64,000 nt of DNA from Arenibacter algicola (lineage in GTDB: Bacteria > Bacteroidota > Bacteroidia > Flavobacteriales > Flavobacteriaceae): the NCBI RefSeq assembly GCF_000733925.1, contig NZ_JPOO01000003.1:2790001-2854000 (forward strand), written 5' to 3'. The notes beneath the pieces are model-generated. The model was not told the origin of the DNA. It was given only the letters and a program-made list of their open reading frames with translations, and searched no databases. Made by a program: the position numbers and the translations under genes. This document shows, piece by piece, positions 47,450 to 55,977 of the stretch (its first letter is position 1; the number at the start of each line of letters is the position of its first letter).

Positions 47450-47808
47450 TCAGCTTTTCACTCGTTTGCCCCATTTATTGTGCTGTCGTGCGTAGGCCCT
47501 CAAGTATTGTTGATCATAGATGGTTCTGGTGATTTTTTTGCATTTGGTATTCGGCACACATTGGGATTTCATGGGACAGTCCTTGCAGTCCCTGGGTGCC
47601 GCCCAATAGCATTTCAATACGCTACCGTCCCGGTTGGTTCGGAATCCCTTGAAGGGCAGGGGCATGTCCATCGGTCAACTGTATTCGTCCTTTTCCTTGT
47701 TGTAGGGAAAACCGTCTATCTTGGGTTTGTACTTCCCGAAAACGGGTATCCATGTGGTGACCTGCGTTCTTGCCGTAAATTTCTTGCTGGGTTAGTAATC
47801 GGCACTTA
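47450..47808 (-). pseudogene. Remnant of an IS1182-like transposase gene
   Basis: The frame at 47450-47671 encodes 73 residues, with CKDCPMKSQCVPN, the Cys-rich linker of IS1182-type transposases. The same frame continues upstream across an in-frame TGA (47672-47674) through FTARTQVTTWIPVFGKY, showing that the piece is the middle or C-terminal part of a broken gene. No inverted repeats or DDE core are seen. Confidence 0.7.
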
Positions 47809-48066
47809 AAGAAGCTAATTTATTTCATAAATAATTATACCATTATTTATACCAAAATATAATTAACTGTAAATAAAATAATTATGTAAAATTCTTTTTG
47901 AAGTGGAATTAAAAGCATAAAATGACTTTACAGAAAGTGTCTAATTTTTTTTACATTGTATCTGGTAATTTATTGGATAATTTCGTCATGCTAGTCGTTA
48001 CGTTAAGCAGTTCGTAAAACGAAACTTTTTGGAACTAATGATAACTAGGAAGAAATCTATTGAAAT

Positions 48067-50352
48067 TTACATTGAAATCCCCCTACCCTTGTACTTCGAC
48101 CAATCCGTCAGCTCATCCTTGAAGCCGTTGTAGGCTTCTTCCGGTTTGGGATTTTCACTTCCCAACAGATTGCCCAGGGCATAGACACCTTTTCTCAGAA
48201 GATGTGCATGCTTCCTGTCAATCTGTATTTTGGCAACGGTGTGCAGTGCTTCCCTTAACCCATTTTCCATATGGTGTTCCAATATCTCAATGGGGAGGTT
48301 TGGCCTTACCCCTTCCAACACGTACAAATAGGCTACTTTATTATATTGCCCTCTCTCCATCAGATACCCGGACCAGAGGTTTTTTAGATTATCTCGCCCG
48401 TTGGCTCCAATATCTTCCAAGATTTTTGTTTGACCCTCCAAGATATTGTCCAAGTTAATCGATGATTCCAGATAAGCTTGTGTTTTTGGTGCTATAGAAA
48501 CTTTTACCGGGTACTTGGAATATATAGAACCGATGCATATTTTCTCTCCCTGTTTCTCAAAATAAAAGCCTTTGGCATTGAAAAACTGGACATAGTCTTT
48601 CGGGGATTTCTCGAAGGATACTTGCGCACGTTCTGCATATTTGTAATAAGCCCTTAGGCTCAAGTTTTCAAATTTTTTCCTGTACGGCGAGGCCATGGCG
48701 CCGTAAAGGTTCGGAAACATCAACGGCTGGAATATCGCGGTCGGATTTAGTTTAATTTCCTTTGCCGTTTTGTCGTTCAGAATTCCGTCCAATACTTTTT
48801 CGTTTTCCTTTATAAAGCCAGGGGATACATAAAAATCGATTTGGTTTGGCATCGGTATTGGGCCCATATTCAGCTCGGCCTTGTGCCGGTTAGAATTCGC
48901 ATAGGTAAGGTTACCGTTGTCATATATGGTACTCAGGCTGCGAATAAATTCAAAAAGGACTTCCCTTTGCTTGGTAGGTTCGAACAGTTGTTTGTCGATC
49001 GCCTGTATTATCAGTCCCGCTTTTGTTTGCAATGCCCGTTCCTCCCTTACCAATTCCGGAGTATACAGCTTGTCCTTTGTAATTTCGAATTGTTTTCGTA
49101 TCAGATCGCCCAGGTTTCGGTTGTCGGTATGCAGATACTTCCTAAGAAACCTAAAGCGTTCCGATTTGGCCATTTCCGTAACTATAGACTTTATGGGCAT
49201 CCTAATGATATGTTCAGAAAAAAGGGTCCTGTTCCATGAATCCTGATAGCTGCTACGATAGGCTTCCTTGATGCACCGCTGGAGCTCCAATTGCAGCTGA
49301 ACGCTTTCCGCATACATCTGGGTATATTCACATTCGAACAGTGCCGGGTTTTCTAGGATTCCTATATCCTTCTCCATTTCTTTGCTATTGAGGACATATC
49401 CCGATTTGTCATATATCGAGAAATCCACTGCTTTTCCCTGTCCGTCATAGTTTAGCCTACAATCCAGATTTTGATGGGATCTCAGTATATCGGGAAGGTG
49501 TTCGGGGCCGATGGTCCTGAAAAGTCCAAAAGTGGTACGCAGTTGTTTTTCCAGCCGTTTTTTGACCATAGGAAATAACTTGGATTTTTGGTTGAGCTCA
49601 AAGACCTTTTGCAGTTTTGGACCGCTCAATTGTGGGTGGACGGTATAACCGTTGATAAATCTCGACCTGTAGCCGTCCTTTACTTCGATGCCGAACGATA
49701 CGCCTATCCTGCCATTGTGATCCACCGTCCTTAATTGAATGTGGTTCGGGCCCAGTAGTTCGGCCAGTTCCTTAAAGCTTCGCACCTTGTACTTCTGCAA
49801 GGTGTTGTTTATAATATCTTGCATATAGAACCTTACTCCGCTGATGTCCTCGTTCTTGAATTGGGGCATTTCGTATTTCGGGAGCACCTTGCTCTGACGT
49901 GTTTCGGGGGATGGGGAGAGCCCGAACTGTTTTTCCAGGTATTTCTGGGTGGCAACGTTCCTTTTAAAATCATTGGAAAGGTTTATTTGTAGACAATCTT
50001 CCCTTATAGTGGTAGAGACGATATGGACATGCTCGTGCTTGGTATCACAGTGACGTACTACAATAAAGGGCTGTTCCCCATAGCCCATATGTTCCATGTA
50101 AGCTTTGGAAAGTTCAAAAAAGTCCTTGTCGTCCAATTGTTCGCCACGGGGAAGATTGATAGTGGCATGCACATACCGTTTTTCAGAATCGTGCCGATTA
50201 CCGAGATAATGAAGCACCCTTCCAAAAAAATCGGTATTGGTATCGGTATCGGAATAGGTGTTCTGGAAGCCGAGTATGGTGCTTTCGGCCTTGCCCAATA
50301 CATAGTTCAATACTCCCTGAACGCTGTTCCGATATAGAATCCTTGCTATCAT
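48067..50352 (-). CDS. mobB: MobB-type relaxase
   Basis: The protein has 761 residues. The N-terminal relaxase domain holds the HUH-like metal site HCDTKHEHVHIV (H106, H108, H110) and N-terminal tyrosines (Y7 and Y17, in ILYR and LNYVLGK) that could act as nucleophile. The C-terminal 500 residues are helical. It nicks at oriT and leads the DNA strand during conjugative transfer. MobC overlaps it by 4 bases upstream. Only mobilisation genes are present, so a helper conjugation machine would be needed. Confidence 0.9.
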   Translation of the reverse strand: MIARILYRNSVQGVLNYVLGKAESTILGFQNTYSDTDTNTDFFGRVLHYLGNRHDSEKRYVHATINLPRGEQLDDKDFFELSKAYMEHMGYGEQPFIVVRHCDTKHEHVHIVSTTIREDCLQINLSNDFKRNVATQKYLEKQFGLSPSPETRQSKVLPKYEMPQFKNEDISGVRFYMQDIINNTLQKYKVRSFKELAELLGPNHIQLRTVDHNGRIGVSFGIEVKDGYRSRFINGYTVHPQLSGPKLQKVFELNQKSKLFPMVKKRLEKQLRTTFGLFRTIGPEHLPDILRSHQNLDCRLNYDGQGKAVDFSIYDKSGYVLNSKEMEKDIGILENPALFECEYTQMYAESVQLQLELQRCIKEAYRSSYQDSWNRTLFSEHIIRMPIKSIVTEMAKSERFRFLRKYLHTDNRNLGDLIRKQFEITKDKLYTPELVREERALQTKAGLIIQAIDKQLFEPTKQREVLFEFIRSLSTIYDNGNLTYANSNRHKAELNMGPIPMPNQIDFYVSPGFIKENEKVLDGILNDKTAKEIKLNPTAIFQPLMFPNLYGAMASPYRKKFENLSLRAYYKYAERAQVSFEKSPKDYVQFFNAKGFYFEKQGEKICIGSIYSKYPVKVSIAPKTQAYLESSINLDNILEGQTKILEDIGANGRDNLKNLWSGYLMERGQYNKVAYLYVLEGVRPNLPIEILEHHMENGLREALHTVAKIQIDRKHAHLLRKGVYALGNLLGSENPKPEEAYNGFKDELTDWSKYKGRGISM

Positions 50353-50738
50353 TCTTGATCTTTGGTGTTGATGGTCTCCATGAGTTCAAGCATCAGTTCG
50401 CTGGCCTTTTGCATCTCCAGATCCAAGTTTGAATTTGGGCTTCTCATGTTCTTGTAGTTCGCCACCTTGACCAGTTGGTTGATGTTGGTGCCTATCCTGT
50501 TCAATTGGTAACTGAGGTTCGAAATACTATCGGGTATCCGTTTCTCCTTTATGGATTCCCTATTAAGGATAAGCTTTCTAAGGAAAGGGCCAACGGTTCC
50601 CCTTTTCCGAAAATCGAGATTATAGGACTGCAGGATGGCCTTTACCTTTTCCAGTTCCCTGCCATTGAAACGAAGCGTTATGGCATGCTCCCGTTTCCTG
50701 TCCCCCAACTGTTTTCTGCCGCCTTTGTTTCCAACCAT
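50349..50738 (-). CDS. mobC: MobC-type mobilisation accessory protein
   Basis: The protein has 129 residues with a Lys/Arg-rich N-terminus and a ribbon-helix-helix-like region (TLRFNGRELEKVKAILQSY given as ITLRFNGRELEKVK), ending with LSYQLNRIGTNINQL, the standard MobC signature. It assists the relaxase at oriT. It overlaps the relaxase start (ATGA). Confidence 0.9.
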   Translation of the reverse strand: MVGNKGGRKQLGDRKREHAITLRFNGRELEKVKAILQSYNLDFRKRGTVGPFLRKLILNRESIKEKRIPDSISNLSYQLNRIGTNINQLVKVANYKNMRSPNSNLDLEMQKASELMLELMETINTKDQE

Positions 50739-51282
50739 TTTTTAAATCGATTTTATCGTTTTTCACTTCGTCAGAAGTAGGCGTTTTAAGATGCTTAAAA
50801 CATAACTTGCTATCCTTTCCAAGGATAAATATAGTGGATCAATATTAAATATAACTATCTTATAATCAATATTTTAACCTCTTCAAACATATGGAGCCAT
50901 ATCAATATAAATGGGTACAGACAGAAAATTTATCTGGTCCTATTTGGTGTTCAAAAAATAATAGGTATATGGATGTATCCAAGTTTTTTATGGGCAGGGA
51001 GAGAAAAGTTCAAGCGGTTTTTTCGCCGCTGGTACTTTTGCGCGGCTCCGAGGGTGTAGTGCAAACCTGGAACGAAAAGACTTCAAGGGCGGACCGGCCC
51101 AGCGTGTTCGCAGGGGGAGGATTGTAGTGGAAGGTTTGTGCGACTTCCGCAGGTGCTCGGGTTAACAATTGTAGTAACCATTTTTTTGAAGCACATTTAA
51201 AATTTGGAACGCAAAATTTAATTTATGCACTTCAACTGCATAGGATTTCATACTTTTAACATCTTAATCAAAATCGAACAAA
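50739..51282. other. 544-bp divergent region between mobC and the WYL regulator gene, with a GC-rich block
   Basis: The flanks are AT-rich but about 51000-51160 is clearly GC-rich and holds a hairpin (AGCGG at 51013-51017, CCGCT at 51026-51030). A 78-codon frame at 50891-51127 spans part of it but has no recognisable family. oriT sequences of mobilisable elements commonly sit near mobC, so this block is the best candidate for oriT in the window. Confidence 0.35.
51226..51240. promoter_or_regulatory. 15-bp palindromic operator candidate, copy 1
   Basis: TGCACTTCAACTGCA lies 43 bp before the WYL regulator start. Its reverse complement, TGCAGTTGAAGTGCA, matches the second site (52294-52308) at 13 of 15 bases. 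Placed next to a WYL-family gene, it may be an autoregulatory binding site. Confidence 0.55.
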
Positions 51283-52293
51283 GTGGCCATTACCAAAAAT
51301 GCTTTTATCCGATATCAGGCATTGGATAGGTGTTTCCGAAATCCTGGTAGAAATTTTTATATTGATGATCTCCTAGAAGTTTGTAATGAAGCCATTACTG
51401 AACTAGATCCAGATTCCTCCGGTATTAAAAAACGTCAACTTTATGACGACATTACTTTTATGGAATCATCTCAAGGATGGAGCATTCCGTTAGAGAGAAT
51501 GAAAGATGGTAGAAAAAAGTATTTCCGATACGAAGACCTGTCCTTTTCCATAAATAGTCAACCGATAAATGACTTGGAGGCCGAACAATTGAAATCTGCG
51601 ATGATGGTATTGCGACGTTTTAAGGGAATGCCGCAATTTGAATGGATCAACGAATTATTGCCCAAGCTTGACGATACTTTCAAATTATCGAACCATTCCG
51701 AAAACATTATCAGTATTGACCGTAATGAATTTTTAAAAGGTACGGAACATCTATCCCCATTGTTCAATGCAATTCTATATAAGCAAACACTGCTAATAAC
51801 CTATCAATCCTTCAAAAGTGATACTGAACAAGAAATCGTCTTTCATCCCTATCATTTAAAAAGTTATAACAACCGTTGGTTTTTATTTGGGAAAAGTGGC
51901 AACTATGAGAATCTTACAAATCTGGCACTTGACAGAATCAAGGAAATAATAAATTCCGATACGCAGTATATTGAAGATGACTCTTTGGACTTTGATGAGT
52001 ACTTCGAAGACATTATTGGTGTGTCAAAATTGGCTGAACAAGAACCAACTAAGATAGAGTTGCACGCTACAGCAAAGCTTGCCCCCTATATAAAAACAAA
52101 ACCTTTGCACGGTTCACAAAAGACAATTAGCGAATCAAAAGATGGATATCTCTTTTCTATTGAAGTAATACTCAACTTCGAATTAGAGCAACTATTACTG
52201 TCATATGGAGAAGCTATAAAAATTATAGAGCCTCCCAGTTTTAAAGAAAAGATGAAAGAAAGAGTTGTGGCATTACTCGCCAACTTTAACTAG
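51283..52293 (+). CDS. WYL-domain transcriptional regulator (BrxR/CapW-like)
   Basis: The protein has 336 residues from a GTG start. The N-terminal 90 residues look like a winged helix (AFIRYQALDRCFRN, KKRQLYDDITFMES), followed by a WYL domain (about 150-235: LITYQSFKSDTEQEIVFHPYHLKSYNNRWFLFG) and a C-terminal extension. WYL regulators of this layout (BrxR, CapW) repress defence operons. Two related palindromes flank the gene, which suggests it controls itself and the operon behind it. It lies 76 bp from the methylase-kinase gene. Confidence 0.88.
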   Translation: MAITKNAFIRYQALDRCFRNPGRNFYIDDLLEVCNEAITELDPDSSGIKKRQLYDDITFMESSQGWSIPLERMKDGRKKYFRYEDLSFSINSQPINDLEAEQLKSAMMVLRRFKGMPQFEWINELLPKLDDTFKLSNHSENIISIDRNEFLKGTEHLSPLFNAILYKQTLLITYQSFKSDTEQEIVFHPYHLKSYNNRWFLFGKSGNYENLTNLALDRIKEIINSDTQYIEDDSLDFDEYFEDIIGVSKLAEQEPTKIELHATAKLAPYIKTKPLHGSQKTISESKDGYLFSIEVILNFELEQLLLSYGEAIKIIEPPSFKEKMKERVVALLANFN

Positions 52294-52308
52294 TGCAGTT
52301 GTACTGCA
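52294..52308. promoter_or_regulatory. 15-bp palindromic operator candidate, copy 2
   Basis: TGCAGTTGTACTGCA has two perfect 6-bp arms (TGCAGT and ACTGCA) around TGT. It begins directly after the WYL gene stop and 62 bp before the methylase-kinase start, a position suited to repressing the operon. Confidence 0.6.
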
Positions 52309-52369
52309 AACATTAGTCTTAGATTTATAGTGGAATAAGATTTAGATATTTGAAAAAGAAAAAGTATTT

Positions 52370-54817
52370 ATGAGAGAAGACAACTACGAAAATATTGAAG
52401 ATATAAATTTCATTACTCACCAAGTATGGAAATCTATGAATATTCTTCGTGGTGTAATACCTGCGCAGCAACAACACGTGTATCTCTTTTTGCTTTCCGC
52501 TTATTATGATGGTATTCTTAGTAAACGCGATATAGATTTTTCAAATAATCTTTATAACTACGTATATCATTCTATCGAGGGTAAAGAAAAATATTCTGAA
52601 ATTATCGATGTCTATGGTCCGATAATAAAAAGTATTCCTGAACAGAAGTTGAATGAGATTTTACACCACTTTTCCATCTTCAACATAGACCATTTAGAAA
52701 ACAATTTTGAGCAAATTTTTGATAACCTTTTGTTCAAACTAGCCGAAGCACAAGGTAAAGCTTCTGGAGAATTCTTATTACCCTATGAAATCAGCAAATT
52801 TGCTATGGACATTGCTCAACTTCCTTTGAACGGTAGAGTTTTCAATCCATTTGCTGGCCTTGCGTCATTCGCCACTCATTTAGAAGGAGATCAATCCTAT
52901 TACGGTCAAGAAATTGTTAAGTCAACTTGGGCTTTAGGAATGTTACGGCTAATTCGTCAAAGAAAAAGCAGAAATTTCGATTACCATAACGAAGATTCTA
53001 TTCGCTACTGGCCTCAATCCGATAAATATGATTTGGTAATCTCTAATCCACCTTTCGGATTAAAGATTGACCCCAATCTATCATCATATTATACAGGGAA
53101 CCCTAGAATCAATGCAGAACAATTTGTTATCAAGCAAGGCTTGGAATCTATCAATTATGATGGCAAGGTAGTCTGTATTGCATCGCAAGGAGTGCTATTC
53201 CGTAAAGGCTCTGAAGCGATATTACGCGAAGAATATGTTGAACAAGGCTTGTTAGACACCATAATTTCCCTGCCTAGTGGACTCTTGAAACATACTGGAA
53301 TCCCAATTTGCATTCTAATTCTTACTAGAAAAAAATCTTCTACTGGAAAAATTAGAATGGTCGATGCATCTGATTTCGTTATTAATAATGGAAAAAGAGA
53401 TAAACGGTTAGATGGCGAGAGGCTTTTGGTATATTTAAAATCTCCGGATAATGACGAATCTGTTAAATCGGTTTCGATTGAACAAGTCAGAAGTAATGAT
53501 TACAACCTAAGTGTTCAGAGATATTTTGCAGATGAATTTAGCGGGGAAGCACTTAAGGGATATGTAAATAGCTTATCAGGAATCCGCATAGACAAGGGCA
53601 GCTCTGGAAAATTTGTTAGAACTAGTAATCTTTCTGATGACAGCATAGATTTTATGTTAGATGTATCTGCACTTAATGATAGGGAACTGCCCACACATTC
53701 CAGAAGGATAGAGGAAAGTTGCTTACTGATTTCAACAAGATGGAAATCTTTAAAACCCACTTATTTCAAATATGACGGGGTACCTATTCATATTGGCATT
53801 GAGATAATGCCATTTAAAATTAAAGAGGACTTAATAGATAGGCATTATTTAATAAACGAGTTGCGTTCTCCAAAGGTTCTTGAACAGGTTAAAGCTTATC
53901 AAAATCCTGGCGCTATCCAATTTATTAAAAGAGCTGATTTAACGGGTATAAAAATCGATGTGCCCTCGTTAAATGAACAAAGAGCTAAAATCAAGGGTTT
54001 TCAAGAATTATCTCAAAAACTCAGGTCTTTAGAACAAGAACGCAATGCCTTAGCGCATGGTCAAGAAATAAAAAGCTATGATGAATTTGCTTCCTTGAAG
54101 CATTCAATGGGAGCTCCTCGTCAAAATATACTTTCTAATGCAAAGAGTTTACTCCGTTTTTTTGAAGAGAACGATTCAGAAGCTTTTTCAGAGGTCAAGA
54201 ATAATTATAAATCTCGTTATAATGCTGACCTGCTTTCAACCTTTGAACAAATAAGGGATAACATAAACCATATAAGCACAATTCTTGAAAAAGGAGAAGG
54301 CGGTTTAATTCTTGAAAACTATAAAAAAGAAATAGTCCCATTAAAAGAATTTAATCAATGGCTAAATAGTCTAGATGATAAGGGGCTAAAATTTTCAATT
54401 AAATATGATAAAATGCTCAGTTCAGAAGTAACAAATAGAGCAGTAGTGGTGCAGGAAACACTTCTGAAAATACTTCTAAACAATATAATTTCAAACACAG
54501 AAAAGTATGCGTTTAAAAACAAAGAGAAAGGCAATCGACTACTTATCGAATCAAAAATTGTTGATGACTTTCTAGAGCTTGAAATAAAGAATAATGGTGT
54601 TCCGTTTCCGAAAAATTTTAATAAAGATAAGTTTACTGTAAAGTATAGTACGGCTAATTCAGAAAAGGGAACAGGTTTAGGTGGCTACGATATCAACAGA
54701 ATTGCTGCATATTTTGGCAACCCGGACTGGGAACTTATTCTTGATGAAAACACTATTTACCCTGTAATATTTAAGTTCAATTTTCCCATAGTACCTTTAT
54801 CAAATACGAAATCATAA
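52370..54817 (+). CDS. Type I methylase/specificity-like protein fused to a histidine kinase (DHp + GHKL ATPase)
   Basis: The protein has 815 residues. Residues about 1-130 are helical like HsdM N-termini. An N6-adenine methylase fold follows: NPFAGLAS (about 159, a changed motif I lacking GxG), YGQEI, and intact VISNPPFG (N226). Residues about 410-555 resemble an HsdS target-recognition half (IKIDVPSLNEQRAKI) with a coiled coil. KHSMGAPRQNI holds H578 like a histidine-kinase DHp, followed by helices and a GHKL ATPase (LLNNIISNTEKYAF N-box, KNNGVPFP G1 with Asn for Asp, GTGLGG G2 at about 767). This fuses a DNA modification scaffold to a sensor kinase. It starts the operon; the receiver gene begins 5 bp later. 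Confidence 0.8.
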   Translation: MREDNYENIEDINFITHQVWKSMNILRGVIPAQQQHVYLFLLSAYYDGILSKRDIDFSNNLYNYVYHSIEGKEKYSEIIDVYGPIIKSIPEQKLNEILHHFSIFNIDHLENNFEQIFDNLLFKLAEAQGKASGEFLLPYEISKFAMDIAQLPLNGRVFNPFAGLASFATHLEGDQSYYGQEIVKSTWALGMLRLIRQRKSRNFDYHNEDSIRYWPQSDKYDLVISNPPFGLKIDPNLSSYYTGNPRINAEQFVIKQGLESINYDGKVVCIASQGVLFRKGSEAILREEYVEQGLLDTIISLPSGLLKHTGIPICILILTRKKSSTGKIRMVDASDFVINNGKRDKRLDGERLLVYLKSPDNDESVKSVSIEQVRSNDYNLSVQRYFADEFSGEALKGYVNSLSGIRIDKGSSGKFVRTSNLSDDSIDFMLDVSALNDRELPTHSRRIEESCLLISTRWKSLKPTYFKYDGVPIHIGIEIMPFKIKEDLIDRHYLINELRSPKVLEQVKAYQNPGAIQFIKRADLTGIKIDVPSLNEQRAKIKGFQELSQKLRSLEQERNALAHGQEIKSYDEFASLKHSMGAPRQNILSNAKSLLRFFEENDSEAFSEVKNNYKSRYNADLLSTFEQIRDNINHISTILEKGEGGLILENYKKEIVPLKEFNQWLNSLDDKGLKFSIKYDKMLSSEVTNRAVVVQETLLKILLNNIISNTEKYAFKNKEKGNRLLIESKIVDDFLELEIKNNGVPFPKNFNKDKFTVKYSTANSEKGTGLGGYDINRIAAYFGNPDWELILDENTIYPVIFKFNFPIVPLSNTKS

Positions 54818-54822
54818 GAGAA

Positions 54823-55977
54823 ATGAAGAGTAAATTCAATGTCCTTTGGATTGATGACCAACATGAAGATTTAACTGGTTTACATAAAACCGCAGTAGAT
54901 TTCAACATCCAACTTTTCCCATTTAAGTCAATGAATGGTGGGTGTGCTGCATTGGAAGAAAACCCCGCAAACTACGATGCTGTGCTGTTAGATGCAAAGT
55001 TCTTCGAGAATGAAAATGATGCTGCCGGTACCGAAGACACAAAATGGGTTCATAAAGCAAAGGACAGAATAAGAGATGTGGACAAGTCTTTAGAATATTT
55101 TGTCTTAACAGGTCAAGCAGCAGCTCACGCATCTCTAGAATTTAAGAATGCCTTTCAACATGTATTTGAAAAGGGAAAAGATGAAGATGAAGATAATCTT
55201 TTTAAAATGTTGGTCAAGTCATGCGAAAACAGGACATTGACTCAGCTAAAACACAAATACCCGAATCCATTTATAATTTGCACAGATGAATATATTGGCA
55301 TCAAACACTTTGGCAGGCTTTTTAGTTTAATTCAACATATCGAACAACCTAAAAGCCTCACTAGAGCCGAAGACATGCTTAATCCTATGCGAAAAATCAT
55401 TGAAGCACTTTTCGCTAAATTAAATCAGATAGGCATAATTCCAGATGAAGTTTCTCAAGGAGCGGGCTCAATAAATGGATCAAGTTATTTTCTAACTGGA
55501 AAGAACTCGTCGTATACTTATAATGAGGTTTTGATACACCCAATGGTTGCTGAAAATATTTACAGATTGACAACCTTAACACAGGATGCTTCGCACAATG
55601 TAGGCAGTAAATTAGAAGCGGATGAATATCTAGCTAATAGTAAAACGAATCACCTTTATATAAGCAGCATTTATTTATTACTTGACATATTGGATTGGAT
55701 GAAATATTATATCGATGCCAACCCTAATAAGGAAACCAATTTAGAAAAATGGTCTAAAAAAGAGCAAAAGGCGGATGCCTCTATTTACGAAGGGGAAATA
55801 GGCCAAGACGAAAACAATAATTATTATTGTGGAAAGTACCATTTGAACTATGGTTATGTAGATGGTAATTTTCCAATCGGACAGAAAATTAAAATTCTTC
55901 AAGAGGATATAAACTCAAATCCAAGAACAAAACATTTCTACAGTCACTATGCTGTAAAATTTGAAATCATAAACTAA
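54823..55977 (+). CDS. Response-regulator-like protein with unknown output domain
   Basis: The protein has 384 residues. Residues about 5-125 form a receiver domain: D11 and D12 (VLWIDDQ), D57 as the phosphorylation site (AVLLDAKF), T in FVLTGQA and K in FEKGKDEDE. Residues about 130-384 are a mostly helical domain I do not recognise (RAEDMLNPMRKIIEALFAKL, TQDASHNVGSK, LYISSIYLLLDILDWMKYY), faintly like HEPN/DUF4145 helical domains, with no obvious DNA-binding motif. It probably receives phosphate from the upstream fusion kinase. The next gene starts directly after its stop codon. Confidence 0.78.
   Translation: MKSKFNVLWIDDQHEDLTGLHKTAVDFNIQLFPFKSMNGGCAALEENPANYDAVLLDAKFFENENDAAGTEDTKWVHKAKDRIRDVDKSLEYFVLTGQAAAHASLEFKNAFQHVFEKGKDEDEDNLFKMLVKSCENRTLTQLKHKYPNPFIICTDEYIGIKHFGRLFSLIQHIEQPKSLTRAEDMLNPMRKIIEALFAKLNQIGIIPDEVSQGAGSINGSSYFLTGKNSSYTYNEVLIHPMVAENIYRLTTLTQDASHNVGSKLEADEYLANSKTNHLYISSIYLLLDILDWMKYYIDANPNKETNLEKWSKKEQKADASIYEGEIGQDENNNYYCGKYHLNYGYVDGNFPIGQKIKILQEDINSNPRTKHFYSHYAVKFEIIN

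Noticed and set aside
50891..51127. 78-codon plus-strand frame
   Set aside because: No family resemblance and poor codon pattern; the GC-rich block fits a structured site better.
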